This document shows, one piece after another, positions 34,862 through 46,971 of a stretch of DNA of 64,000 nt. A model generated the notes under the pieces. That model made no database searches. It saw only the letters and a program-made list of their open reading frames with translations, and had not been told where the DNA came from. Both the position numbers and the translations under genes were made by a program. The first letter of the stretch is position 1; the number at the start of each line of letters is the position of its first letter. The stretch covers positions 45,282,949 to 45,346,948 of the forward strand of contig CM038052.1 in NCBI GenBank assembly GCA_021397845.1. The letters are read 5' to 3'. Origin of the DNA: Areca catechu (Eukaryota; Streptophyta; Magnoliopsida; Arecales; Arecaceae).

Positions 34862-36770
34862 ATGGCTCATCCCATGAGTACATCCTTGGCGGAAGGCCAA
34901 CCAACAAATAGACCTCCACTCTTCACAAGCACAAATTATTCTTATTGGAAAGCACGTATGAAAATCTATATTCAAGCTATTGATTTTCAATTATGGAAAG
35001 TCATTCTTAAAGGGCCACATGTTTCCATGACTAAAATTGATGGCGCGGACATCCCTAAGCCTGAAGAGGAATGGGATGAAAACGACATTAAATTAGGAGA
35101 ATTGAATGCCAAAGCCATGAACTTGCTTTACTGTGCTTTGGACTCAAATGAGTTTAACAGAATTTCCATCTGCTCTTCAACAAAGAAAATCTGGGATAAA
35201 CTTGAGGTGACCCATGAAGAAACTTCACAAGTGAAAAACTTAAAGATAAATCTTTTGGTGCACAATTATGAATTATTTAAGTTGGAGCATAATGAAAGTA
35301 TTTCTGCCATGTATACTAGATTTATAGATATTATTAACGGTTTGAAAAGTCTTGGCAAGGTATACTCAAATGCTGACTTAGTGTAGAAAATCTTGAGATC
35401 ACTTCCTAATAAATGAGATCCTAAAGTCACAGCCATCCAGGAAGCTAAAGACTTGAATGTTCTAACAATGGATGAGTTAATGGGTCTCTCATCACTCACG
35501 AATTAGCCATGCAGTATAGAATGGATGATGATCAGAAAAGAAAGAAAATGATTGCATTCAAGGCTGCATTAGAATCTAAAGATGATGAAGAAACTAAAGG
35601 TGACTCCTCCTCTGAAAACGGTCTTGAAGATGAAGATATTACAATGGTCATGAGGAGATTCAGAAAGTTTATAGGAAAGAAGAAAGGAAGGTATAATAGA
35701 AAAATCCATAAACAAGGAGAACAGTCAAAAGAAAAGGACAAGGACAAAATTAAAGATAAAGAACAAGTCCCTACTTGCTATGCATGTAAGAAACCGGGGC
35801 ATATTCATCCAGACTGTCCTCAACTAAAGAAATCTCTCAGAAAGAAGAAAAAGAAAGTGATGGTTGTCACGTGGAGTGATAGTGAAGACTCCACTTCAAC
35901 TGAAGAAGAAGAGACCATGAAAACAGCAAATCTATGTCTAATGGGTCTCGAGGATGAGGTAAATTCTCCCGATACTCAGATTGAATTTACTTTTGAAGAA
36001 TTAAATTATGCATTTCATGATTTACTATCTAAATTTGAGAAGGCTGGAGTAAAGATTAGATCATTAAAGCATATCAATGATTCTCTACTCAAAGAGAAAA
36101 ATGAAATTTCGGAAAAGAACAATTCATTGAAAAAGGAATTTCATATCTTTTCTGAAAAATGCGATGATTTGAAAAATGAGAATAATGAATTGAATGACAA
36201 AAACAAAGTTTTGTTGAAAGAAAACACTGAGCTGAAAAAGGAGGTAGAAAAACTCAAGCCACTTGTTAAAAAATTAACTTTGTCTTCCAATAAACTTGAG
36301 TTAATTATTAAAGAATAAAGAATTTCTGGAAATAAAGCTGGAATAGGTTTTAATGCTTCAAATTCAAATTATGTTTCAGCTACCACTTTTGTGAAACAAA
36401 AAGAGCTTGTTCCCAAGTTTACTTCTTATAAAACATTTGGTACAAAATACTCTATTTCCCTTTCAAAACCTACTTCACATGTTCCTAAGAATTTAAAGTC
36501 AAGACTTGCTATTTCTGCACTTTATACATCTAGAATTTCAAAAATAAAATTATTTCAAAATTCTAGAATCAAATATTTTGCTTGCAAAAGATTAGGACAT
36601 AAAGCCTTTAACTGCAATACAATCAGAAATACCCATAATATAAGAAAGATTTGGGTTCTCAAAGGAACCAACTCAGCTAACCCGAAAGGACCCAAGTTAG
36701 CTTGGGTACCTAAAAGCACTACTTTTTTGTTGCAGGAATGTCTTGCAGCCCAGAAATCAAAGAAAAAATA
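34862..36770 (+). pseudogene. Sirevirus gag with zinc knuckles and coiled coil
   Basis: The likely start is ATG at 34862 (MAHPMSTSLAEGQPTN). 'FTSTNYSYWKARMKIYIQA' is the usual Gag N-terminal motif. The UBN2-like region runs to about 35380, where a stop and then a frameshift (near 35480) occur. 'CYACKKPGHIHPDC' (about 35776-35817) is a CCHC knuckle. A coiled coil with many Lys, Glu and Asn follows at 36000-36310. A second, weaker knuckle-like motif ('FACKRLGHKAFNC') lies near 36580-36615. Stops are at 36316 and 36769. It forms the particle and binds RNA. Confidence 0.9.
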
Positions 36771-37040
36771 GTATCTCGATAATGGCTGCTCAAGGCATAT
36801 GATGGGTGACAAGGATCAGTTCATCGTCCAGGAAATGAAAGAAGGAGGTATGGTTACATTTGGAGACAATGGCAAGGAAAAAATAATTGGAATCGGTAAG
36901 ATCAATATAACCCCCTCTACTTTTATTGAAAATGTAATGCTAGTAGATAAGTTGAAGCACAATCTATTGAGTATCAATCAATTATGTGATAAAGGCTTCA
37001 AAGTTATCTTCGAATCATCTATGTATAGTAACAAACCTTC
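36771..37040 (+). pseudogene. Sirevirus protease region
   Basis: 'YLDNGCSRHMMGD' corresponds to the copia protease motif YLDSGCSRHMTGD, with Asn in place of the catalytic-loop Ser. 'GGMVTFGDNGKEKIIGIGK' and 'KHNLLSINQLCDKGFKVIF' follow as expected. A frameshift near 37020 leads into integrase. The enzyme would cut the polyprotein; this copy is altered at the active-site loop. Confidence 0.88.
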
Positions 37041-38439
37041 TTGATCCTAGCAGCAAATTCATTGGATACAGACTAGGAAATATTTATATGGTAGATCTAA
37101 ATGATCTTTCCATGTCAAGTAGCTCCAGTCTAGTTGCAATGAATGCTAAGACCAAGGAGTCTTGCTTATTATTGCATAGAAGATTGGGTCATGCTAGCAT
37201 GCATACTATTGCTAAATTAATTTCTAAGAATCTTGTTAGAGGCATGCCCAAGTTTAAAGTAGATTTTGGTCATGTTTATGATGCATGTCAAGTGGGTAAA
37301 CAAACTAGGGAGAGATTTAAATCCAAAAATCTGATTTCAACATCTAGACCTTTAGAACTACTTTACATGGACTTATTTGGACCAACTAGGATCACAAGCC
37401 TAGGAGGTATGAAATATGCCCTTGTGATTGTAGATGATTTTTCTCGATTTACATGGGTTTTCTTATTACGCACAAAGATGAAACTTTCAAAGTATTTAGA
37501 AAATTTCATAAAAAGGCTTCAAATCAGAAAAATCTTTCTATAATTTCAATTAGGAGTGATCATGGTACAGAATTTGAAAATCAATTTTTTGATAATTACT
37601 GTTCTGAAAATGGCATTGATCACAACTTCTCCGCTCCTAGAACACCACAACAAAATGGTGTTGTAGAGAGAAAAAATAGGACGTTGGAAGAAATGGCCCG
37701 AATAATGTTACGTGAAGGTAATCTTCCAAGGTACTTTTGGGCAGAAGCGGTGAACATTGCTTGTTATATTTTAAATCGTGTTTTGATCTGTCCTATCTTG
37801 AAGAAAACCCCCTATGAGCTTTGGAATGAAAAAAAACCCAATATAAGTTACTTTCATGTATTTGGATGCAAATATTTTGTGCTTAATAATGGTAAGGATA
37901 ATCTAGGAAAATTTGATGCTAAGTCTGATGAAGCTATTTTTCTTGGTTATTCACTACATAGCAAGGCATATAGGGTTTTTAATAAAAGGACTCTCACTGT
38001 TGAAGAGTCAATGCATGTTATATTTGATGAAACTAACCCATCACCATCTAGAAAAGATGAGTGTATTGACAACGATGTAGGTATCATTCAAAAGGAGATG
38101 GAAGAACTAAGTATTCAAGAAAAACCAATTGATGAAGGAGAAGAAATGGTAAGTAAGGATCATACTGATCTACCGAATGAATGGAGGTATGATACTTCCC
38201 ATCCTAAAGAATTAATTATTGGTGATCCTTCTCAAGGTATAAGGACTAGGTCTGCACATATGACTACACATGATTACCTAACCTTTGTATATCAAATAGA
38301 GCCTCATACCTTAGAGGAAGCAGAAAATGACCCAAACTGGATGATGGCCATGCACGAAGAGTTGAACCAGTTTGAAAGAAATAAGGTTTGGACATTAGTT
38401 GATAGACCTAAAGACCACCCAATTATAGGAACCAAATAG
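37021..38439 (+). pseudogene. Sirevirus integrase
   Basis: Two frames cover it, changing near 37480. The zinc-binding part has 'LHRRLGHASMHTIAKL' and 'YDACQVGKQ', where the first Cys of the usual CxxC is Tyr. The core has catalytic Asp in 'LYMDLFGP', Asp in 'RSDHGTEFEN' and Glu in 'QQNGVVERKNRTLEEM'. The C-terminal part includes 'HVFGCKYFVLNNGKDNLGKF' and 'FLGYSLHSKAYRVFNKRT'. The frame ends at a stop (38437-38439) at the start of reverse transcriptase. Confidence 0.92.
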
Positions 38440-39823
38440 GTCTATAGGAACAAATTAGATAAACAATGAAATATCATTAGAAACAAAGCTAGATTAGTGG
38501 CTAAAGGATATAGTCAAGAAGAAGGTATAAATTTTGATGAAACTTATACACCTGTAGCAAGATTAGAAGCTATTAGATTACTTCTTGCATTTGCTTTCTA
38601 CATGATTTCAAACTTTTTCAAATGGATTTGAAAAGTATATTTTTAAATGATTTTATTGCTGAACAAGTTTTTATAGAACAACCACCGGGTTTTGAAAATC
38701 ATGCTTTTCCAAACCATGTGTTTAAACTCAATAAAGCTTTATATGGTTTGAAACAAGCCCCTGGAGCCAGGTATGATAAACTTAGCACTTTCTTAATTGA
38801 AAATGATTTTTCAAGGGGAAATGTTGATAAAACTCTCTTTATTAAAAAGAAAAACAATGATATGTTAGTTGTACAAATCTATGTTGATAATATCATCTTT
38901 GGTGCAACTAATGAATGTCTTTATGAAGAATTTGGTAAGTTAATGCAGGGAGAATTTGAAATGAGCCTAATGGATGAACTAAACTATTTCCTCGGACTTC
39001 AAGTAAAACAAACAAAGGAAGGGATCTTCATCAACTAATCCAAATATACCAAAGAAATCATCAGAAAGTTTGGTATGGAGACAAGCAAACAAATGAACAC
39101 ACCCATGAGCCCATCCTGCAGATTGGATACGGATGAAAGTGGATCCAATGTTGACCAAAAGCTATATCGATGTATGATCAGGTCTTTATTATATTTAACT
39201 ACAAGTAGACCAGATATTTTGTATAGTATATGTGTATGTGCTAGATTTCAGTGTAATCCTAAAGAAACACATATGCTTGCTGTTAAAAGGATATTAAAAT
39301 ACTTGAAAGGTACAAGCAATCTTGGTCTTTGGTTTTCAAAAGAATCATCTTTAAATTTAATCAGATTATCTGATGCTGATTATACTGGTTATAAAATAGA
39401 TAGAAAGAGTACTAGTGGTACTTGTCAATTTCTAGGATTGAATTTAATCTCATGGCACTGCAAGAAACAAAACTCAGTAGCACTATCTACTACTGAGGCA
39501 GAGTATATTGCTGCAGGGAGTTGTTGTGCACAAGTGTTATAGATTAAACAACAACTAGAGGATTTTGGTGTTTCACAATGCAAAATTCCTATAAAATGTG
39601 ATAACACAAGTGCTATAAATTTATCTAAAAATCCTATTCAACATTCTAGGACTAAGCACATAGAGATTAGACATCATTTTATTAGAGACCATGTTTTAAA
39701 TGGTGATATAGAACAAGAATTTATACCTACAGAAAAATAACTAGCTGATATCTTTACCAAGCCACTAAATCAGGATAGATTTGAATTTCTTAGAGGAGAA
39801 TTAGGGCTATGTTATCCTTTTTG
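38440..39823 (+). pseudogene. Sirevirus reverse transcriptase and RNase H
   Basis: Begins 'ARLVAKGYSQEEGINFDETY' (38490-38550), then a frameshift near 38600. 'LNKALYGLKQAPGARY' and 'VQIYVDNIIFGAT' follow; the catalytic YVDD is YVDN here. RNase H includes 'LSDADYTGYKIDRKSTSG', 'ALSTTEAEYIAA' and 'HIEIRHHFIRDHV'. Stops are at 39036, 39540 and 39738. It ends at 'GLCYPF*'. It would copy RNA to DNA; the Asp-to-Asn change and stops imply loss of activity. Confidence 0.92.
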
Positions 39824-40291
39824 AATGTAGTAAACCTATGGAAAAATTATCTAGAAAGCCTCCTATATCTATTCATGATGTTTGAACAACTTTCCTTGAA
39901 ATTCTCAGTACATTTGAATTAAACTTCTGAACCATTTGATCTCTTTTAAAAAGTTTCTGTTCAAGTCGACTCAATCATCCTTGCTCTGGTCGAGCCGACT
40001 CAAATATCTGAATGTCTTGCTCTTGCTTTGATTGAGCCGACTAAGTTTGTACTTAGCCGACTCGGTGTTCTGTTTGTTCTGAGTTCGCTCTGGTCGAGCC
40101 GACTCAGATATTTTTAGGGCAGAACAAGCCAACTCAAAAGACAGGAAATCGCTATTTAGGAAAGTCTATTCTGTCTTTTCTTAGTACTTCACTCCCTCTC
40201 TTTACCTTGAACACATTCTACATTCCTTAGAATCTCTACTATTCTCACAGAAATCATTCCCTAAAGCTCAAAATCCTTTGATTCCTCTGCA
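39824..40291 (+). other. spacer between pol and env-position ORF
   Basis: No gene. 39960-40140 carries five or so 'gagccgactc'-like motifs, the same as in this element's LTR. Confidence 0.6.
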
Positions 40292-41689
40292 ATGGCTCCT
40301 CGAAAATCTGTGAAGAAAGTACTTCAACTCGGCGAATCAAGTAATTGCAGTACAGATGCAAGAGAAAGAAGGGAAAAAAGAGAAAGGTCCACTCAAGTCC
40401 AACAAAATAAAGAAACTCCTCCTCCCGGATAGCATGTCTCAATGATCAATCGACCTGTCACCTGCAGAAGAAGGATCGACTTTACATTCCTTAAAGAAAT
40501 AGGAATGAAAATCGGACATTGGATAGAAAGCCAAGGGTGGAAGCATTTCTGTTCTTTAGACATACTGACCTACCCTTCACTGGTATGGACATTTTATGAG
40601 AATATAATTATCAAAGAATTTCATTTGGAATCAGTTGTCAAGGGAAGAATAGTCATAATCAATGAAGAAAGATTGAGCAAGCTGCTACAAATGCCAATGA
40701 TTGGTGCTACTGAACTTCTTCTACCGAACAAGGAGCATATTCTGAAACTTATTTTGGAAAAAGAAGAAGTAAGCACAGTCCGACATGTTCAAGCCAATCT
40801 GCTATCAAGGGATATGAGGCTGCTGCATAGTATGATCAGTAGAATTTTCCTTCCTAGAACTGGCTGTTTCGACTGGGTTAGTGAGAAGGACATGACCATC
40901 ATGGGACATCTGATCAAAGAAGAGCCTCTCAACCTTCCCTATATAATGATGATCCAAATGACTGAAGCAGCAAGGAAGGTCAAAGCCTGTCTACCTTATG
41001 GTATGGTTTTCACTCTATTGTTTGAAGAGGCAAGAATTGATTTGTCAAATAAAAAAGGCAAACTACTACATCACTTTGATATCTACTCCTTCAACTCACT
41101 TAAAAGAATGGGTTACAAGTTACAAGAAGGAGAATGGATTAAAAAGATGCCAAGTCAGGTTGCTGCCACTATTTCTGAAGAAGATGAAGCTGCTCCTGAA
41201 GAAAGAACTGAAGACACTATGATTACTCCATCTAAACTCAAAAATCTGATATTTTATAAAATGGAAACTATCTCCAACTCTTTGGCAGATCATGTGAATT
41301 ATGTAATTGAAGAAATCAGAAAGTCAATTGAAATTAAATTGCAAGAATTGAAATCTAAATAAGAGCTTCACTAGCAAAAAGTGGAAAAAGAAATGAAGGA
41401 TTTCAAGGATCAAATCAGAAACATTCTATTGCAATCCCAGAAGGAAATCGCTCCCACTGAAGATGCTCCTGAACAGATCATCAAAGAGTCACTTGACATT
41501 CCTGTTCCTTCATCTGATCTACCTAAATCCACCAAAACTAAGAAAGATCCAAAAGCCAAGAAGACCAAAGATTTTAGAGCCCCTGTTAGAACAAGATTCA
41601 GGGATTTAAGGTTTAAACCCCTAAAAACTAAGACCTCTGATAGAGTCATAGAGGTAGGCTCTTCTTCTTCGTCTGAAGAAGAAGAATAA
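40292..41689 (+). pseudogene. env-position ORF of the Sirevirus (plant-transposon-protein type)
   Basis: ATG at 40292 (MAPRKSVKKVLQLGESS) opens a frame with stops at 40430, 41360 and about 41372; the longest open piece is 40442-41362 (306 codons). It holds a globular region with 'SRDMRLLHSMISRIFLPRTG' and 'PYGMVFTLLFEEARIDLS', resembling the 'putative plant transposon protein' family of third ORFs. The acidic and lysine-rich end has 'KTKKDPKAKKTKDFRA' and a Ser/Glu tail. I see no signal peptide or clear membrane segment, so an envelope role is not supported. Its function is unknown. Confidence 0.7.
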
Positions 41690-42357
41690 TAAGTTATGTA
41701 GTTAGTCTTCTGGTTGTATCTCTGATATCAATGTTTGTTCTACTTGTTATCTTTTATAGTTATAATGTACTTTCTGTCCTGCAATCTTCTTAATGAAATA
41801 AATATTTTTTGTTTACACATTGCACTTATGAAATTTTAATCAGAATTTCAAGTATGAGAAAGTAAAATGATCTCAAACAAATATTAAAGACTTTCTTAAT
41901 CTATTTTAAAATTTGAGCTTTATTTGAAATCATCTTTTTGATTGATTGACAAAAAGGGGGGGAACTATGAAAAATATAAAAATAATGGGAAATTAGCTCT
42001 TTATCAACTAGTCTTAAAGTATAATGAAATAGGGGGAGCACAAAAATATCAGCACTGCTTAAATTACTTTAAAATCTAGAGAAAGGGAGAATTTTTCTCT
42101 TGAATGATTTTGCTCTGACTCATATTCAAGTTAATCCCATTGCTCTAATCATAATTGCATATTTTAACTCTCTGATACTCCATGTTTTGTGCTAATTATA
42201 ACACTTGACACTCTTGACAATATATATAGTAATATCATCTGTTGAGCTCTGATTTTCTTTTAAAATCCAATCAGCTCTGTTACATGTGAATATCTATAAT
42301 ACTGGTATACATGTAAAGTGTATTACTATTTTTTCATGCCCAGTGTTTTGTCATCAT
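41690..42357 (+). other. 3' untranslated region of the Sirevirus
   Basis: AT-rich, with purine runs such as 'aaaaaggggggg' near 41950-41960 and 'aataggggga' near 42030. No gene. Confidence 0.6.
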
Positions 42358-42372
42358 CAAAAAGGGAGAGAT
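42358..42372 (+). promoter_or_regulatory. polypurine tract
   Basis: 'aaaaagggagagat' directly before the 3' LTR; this primes plus-strand DNA synthesis. Confidence 0.85.
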
Positions 42373-44114
42373 TGTTGACCCCATAAGTGATTTTGATGAT
42401 AACCAAACATTGGAGCATGTACATTTATTACTAACAACTCCTCAAGTGTTTGACAAGGTTTTTTGTAGGATGTATAACATGTTCAAACTTCAACTCCTGC
42501 ATTTCTATTTTCTTGTTTGAGTTGTGTTATAAGTATTTTTGTAAAGAAGAACCCAATGAAAATGCTAAGAAAAAATCAAGTAAAAGGGTTACTTCTATAA
42601 GTATGTGTGCCTTAGATTTTGCCTTGAGTTGGTTTGTGTGAAATTATAAAAGAGTTTGTGAGAGTTTTCTTTATGTTCAAATTGTAAAAATCTTAAAGAA
42701 GACACTCGAGCCAACCCCAAGACAAGAAGAGCTGACTCTACTTATTGGCACGCAGCAAGGATTCTGGAATGCAGCAATCCGAGCCGACTCGATGGAAAGT
42801 GAGCCGACTCTAGTGAATCCGAGTCGACTGGAATCAGTCAGAGCCGACTCCTCCAGAGTCCATTTCCTAAAAGTTTTCTGAGAACAGCCAGGCGAGCCGA
42901 CCTGACCTAGAAAGAGCCGACTCTGCCAGACCAAATTTTAAAAGCCTCAGAAAGCGAGCCGACCCGAACTGTATTTAGCCGACTCTTCCAGAGTAAGGTT
43001 TTTCAAATCTGAGAAGAAGAGCTGACCCAAGCTGAAGCAAGTCAACTCCTCGAGTTCAAGATTTTCAAGATTCAAGTTTGAGCCGACCTGAGCTGTAAAG
43101 AGCAGACTCGTTCAGAGTGACATTCTGCGTCCTGAGAGAAAGAGCCGACATTATTGAAGAAATGGAGACTCAACCTATCGACTCGAAGGATTCGAGCCGA
43201 CTCGAAGGAATCTGAGTCGACTCGAATGTCGCTCCCAGGTATCTAATGGCTAGTTCTAGAATTTATTTTTGAATGCCAAAAAGTGCTCCAACGATCAAAA
43301 ATCATTCCCCAACGATCTACAACGGCTAGAACTTCCTTGGGATGATGGAAGACTTTAAATTTGAAGGATTTGAACTACCAAAATTAATCAAGAAGAGAGT
43401 TCAAAAAAAAAAGGGAGAGCTTCATTGAATATCCAACCAACCCCAAGAGATAGAGCACAAGTGCATTCAAGTCTGCATCCAAGCCCTCAACAACTCTGAT
43501 CTAAAGCTTGAATCAACTTTGGAAGAAGCCACTAAAGTCATTAAAGCTTATTCAAGTGGATTCAAGTGGACTTCCAATGAGCTGCATCGGCAACTATCTG
43601 ACAACTTGAGTTTGTCATTTATTGTTGCATTTATTTTCAATTCAATCTTTGAATTGTTGGGTTATTGGTGAGCCTGATTGTAAAACCAAATAGGTTTTTG
43701 GTGAGCCTCATTAAAACCAAGGTTTGGGTTCTTGGTGATCCTGTGAAAACCAAGTTAGGTTTCTTTGGTGAGCCTGTTAAAACCAAAGGGTGTTGGGTTT
43801 TCTTTGGTGATCCCTTTAAAATCAAAGTGTAGAGGTTTTGGATTGTGATCCTGTAAAACAATCCTACTGTATTCGGGTGTGAATATAGTAGAAATTCCAT
43901 GTGGTATCTTGGGTAGTGGACGTAGGAGCTGTGTTGTTCCGAACCACTAAAAATTTGGTATGTTTGTGTTGTGCTTTACTCTACTTAGCTTCTGCATTCT
44001 ATAACTCTATCACAGCACCTACCATCTGCAAAGGATTTTTAACTTACACATTACTTGCATAAATTTTTTTATAGACCCAATTCACCCTCCTCTTGGGTAG
44101 CCACCTGGGCAACA
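42373..44114 (+). repeat. 3' LTR of the Sirevirus
   Basis: Partner of 33073-34816, with the same GAGCCGACTC-like motif cluster (42705-43230). Confidence 0.95.
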
Positions 44115-44119
44115 ATATC
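44115..44119. repeat. target-site duplication ATATC (right)
   Basis: Exact match to 33068-33072. Confidence 0.92.
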
Positions 44120-44323
44120 ATAAAACAAGTTCCAACTATTTTGCTACACCATAAAAAGAATAAAAATTAAGGAAACTTTACAAAATCTTCATATCTTCCT
44201 TGACACCTTCCATTATATCACCTGAATCTGCAAAAGAAAGGAATCATATAAATATACATCATTTCAGAGCTAGTATAAATCATTATTAAACTAATAATAT
44301 ATACAGATACATACATTATCTTT

Positions 44324-45985
44324 TCACCAAATAATGTGAGTGCCCATGGCATGTTTCATTAAAGATCGACTTTTGTCCTTTTCAAGCAATGGAGTGGTGG
44401 GGTCAATTGCATAAGAAACAAAAACCTCATAAAACATATCTCCTAAATTTTTGCCCATCAACATCTTATCTTTATCATCAGAAATAAATATTCCTTTGCC
44501 TACTTCTTTTTGTGAGATATCCAATAAAACTACTTCTTCACCTTGCAAGTACTGATTTCATATAATATAATGAATAAGTCTTGATGATTCACCACTTAAT
44601 AACATTGAACTATTCTATTAAAATCTATAAATTTATTAAAATAAATTTCACTTACAATTTTAGATGATTCAAGAATGGGTGATATATTCACTTAAGATGA
44701 GTTTAGTTCAACTTTATCACCATTCTAGAAATAATAGAGAGTTAGCCAACTTTCTTAAAAAATATTAAATTACATGTATTGCATAAAATAATAATATCAT
44801 GAATACCTTTGGATTATGTTTTCTACTAATAGATGACATGTTATCCATCTTTGATGATTGATCATCAGCTTCTTTCATGTTAGTAATACTCCATTAATAA
44901 ATAAGAACAATAACAGGTTAAATTCATCAATCAAATAGCAAGTAGAATGAATGGTCATCGAGTTCTTCCATGATATTTTTATATTTTCAAAAAAGTTAGA
45001 ACAATTCTGAAAATAAAGATTATATTATCCAATCTCATTCATATAGAAATAAAAAAAGAATTACATATTTAACTAAAATACTCACCGAAACTATTGAACC
45101 ATAAATATTTGCACTTGAACTTGGAAAGTTCCAACTTGACCTACCAAGTCATTAACCATTTTACACAAACTCTCATTTTTCTTTTTCATGACTTCATTTG
45201 TTGCTTTAAAGCCCCACAATGAACTGGGAGTTGGTCCTATCCCTAAGCAACGGACATGTTTAGTCTTTCTTTGCCAAACTGTTTAGAAAATATTTCATCC
45301 TCTTCTACATCTTTAAACATTTCCTTTTGATTCCAATAAACATATATGTATTAATTACAAGAAATAAATATTATAATAAAAAATAAGATAGACTTATAAT
45401 TTAATTGACTAGTAAAGAATACATAGAACTAGTCCAGCAATAGCATCATTTACAGGTTTACCATTCTTTCTAGTACGAGTCTTCACCCACATGCAAGGAT
45501 GGCTCAATTTTTTTCTGTCCTTTTGAACTGAGTATACAACATAAGAAAAAAGTAGTTGAACATAATACACATATTACTCAAAGCAAGCACTTAAAGAAAT
45601 TTAGATGGGTTTCATATATAGGTGATTGATTTGCATGAAGCTCCTTGTTCCTGCATAATGATGATACCTGTACTTCTTCTTGCAGTCAATATTGATATCT
45701 GTCATTTTCTGTCATTGTTCCATATATACCAAAATTTAAAATCGACATTAATTATTATAAAAAATTGATCTCAATCAATAAAAAATAATAATTTCTATAT
45801 ACCTCTCATTATAGAATAGACCAACAATTTATAGCTTCCTTCTATTGAATCTCTGGGATATTCTTAAGTACTTCACCTTGTCTTTTCCTTTTCTTATTAT
45901 AATTTCTTATTAAGTACTTTTTTCTTAAACGGTACTTTATTCGTCTCCATTTTTCTGTCATAGTCTTCATTACAAATAATAATGC
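44324..45985 (-). pseudogene. CACTA-associated gene exons (Ptta/En/Spm type)
   Basis: On the minus strand, separate protein-like blocks are 'KKRKRQGEVLKNIPE' (about 45930-45850), 'HPCMWVKTRTRKNGKPVND' (45510-45430), 'GIGPTPSSLWGFKATNEVM' (45250-45180), and an open block 44548-44324 with 'GEEVVLLDISQKEVGKG' and 'MLMGKNLGDMFYEVFVSYAI'. The order and motifs resemble the second gene of plant CACTA elements (GxGPTP, then a short C-terminal domain with GxxLGxxxCEV). AT-rich stretches between them look like introns. Intron borders were not fixed. The role in the family is binding the subterminal repeats; it is probably broken here. Confidence 0.6.
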
Positions 45986-46083
45986 TCATCTCCCACATTA
46001 TACTTTTTGTGAAATAAAAAATATTATAAATACATCATAAAAATAAATGATAAATCATAAATGAAATAGAAATCAATATCACC

Positions 46084-46648
46084 TTCATGACTGCACCCAT
46101 CAAAACATCTTCTGAAAGATGTAGACCAACACAACAATTATCGACCACATCATCTAGTGCAGCTACATTACTAACATGTCCTACATCCTTTCTAGATTCT
46201 TCTGCAGCCGCAACTACACCTATATGCTCATCGGAAGTCATGATTTTGGAGAATTGGATTGCATGCACTTGTTTAACTTCTGATGTGGGTGATAATTTTG
46301 CATAGTCATATCTACCAGTGTCTTCTACTATCAGAGACCTGTTACTCGAGCCACCCCCACTACCACTCAGCTTCCCGTCAGAAAGCTTGCTGCAAGGCAA
46401 TAGCTTCATAGATCTTACAGGGACCATGCGCTTCCCACTGTCAGCAGGTACCGTATCTCCTGTTGGTGTCCTGATGCTTCCTGCTGAGTTCATGGTGCAG
46501 TCATCCGAGGAAGCAAGATTATAGAAATGCAATGAAAATGTTGTGGAATCGAGGGTAACATCATGGTTTTCATCATCTGATATTCCAGCTTCAGAGAGTC
46601 TCCCAGATCTAATAAAACTCGTTAATACGGGCCCAAAAAAGTTATCAT
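46084..46648 (-). pseudogene. KNL1: captured KNL1/SPC105-like exon 2
   Basis: Minus-strand exon: acceptor AG at 46650-46649, donor GT at 46083-46082. It reads 'FIRSGRLSEAGISDDENHD', 'VTLDSTTFSLHFYNLASSDD', 'SAGSIRTPT' and 'RYDYAKLSPT', which match my recollection of the N-terminal part of plant KNL1 (SPC105), the kinetochore scaffold that recruits checkpoint and microtubule-binding proteins. The exon is open throughout (the 165-codon frame ends in the intron). The rest of the gene, including its C-terminal kinetochore domain, is absent. It lies between CACTA ends and points the same way as the CACTA gene. Confidence 0.6.
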
Positions 46649-46971
46649 CTAGTCAAAGGGCATAGCAAAGGATCAAGAAAGACTTCAGCAATCAATTTCT
46701 TCGTTAAAAAGTAAATTTTATGAATAATGTGAAATTTATGAGAAAAGAGACCGGTCAGATCAATTCTTTCCAAGGGTGACTTGAAATTGATAAGAATTTA
46801 CAAAGAAGATAGCGATTTGGAAAGATGATTGTAAAATTTTAATCTTCTAACAAAGGATTTTCATAAGTCCACTCGATTGAACTCATTAAGCAACAACTTT
46901 CCAGTCGGGGGAAATTAAGGAAAATACTATGAAATTGCATTTTAAAATATCAACAATTTTACTAAGAATAC
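46649..46971 (-). other. intron between the two KNL1-like exons
   Basis: Minus-strand GT at 46971-46970 and AG at 46650-46649 bound about 320 bp of AT-rich DNA. A kept intron means the fragment was copied as DNA. Confidence 0.55.

Larger units (their letters stand above)
33073..44114 (+). mobile_element. Sirevirus-like copia element, 11042 bp
   Basis: LTRs at 33073-34816 and 42373-44114 begin TGTTGACCCC and end GCAACA. Perfect duplications ATATC flank it. Order: primer site, long gag with coiled coil, protease, integrase, reverse transcriptase, RNase H (copia order), then a long ORF in the env position and a polypurine tract. This layout, with extended Gag and env-position ORF, fits the Sirevirus (SIRE/Maximus) group. 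Several stops, frameshifts and altered catalytic residues make it inactive. Confidence 0.93.
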
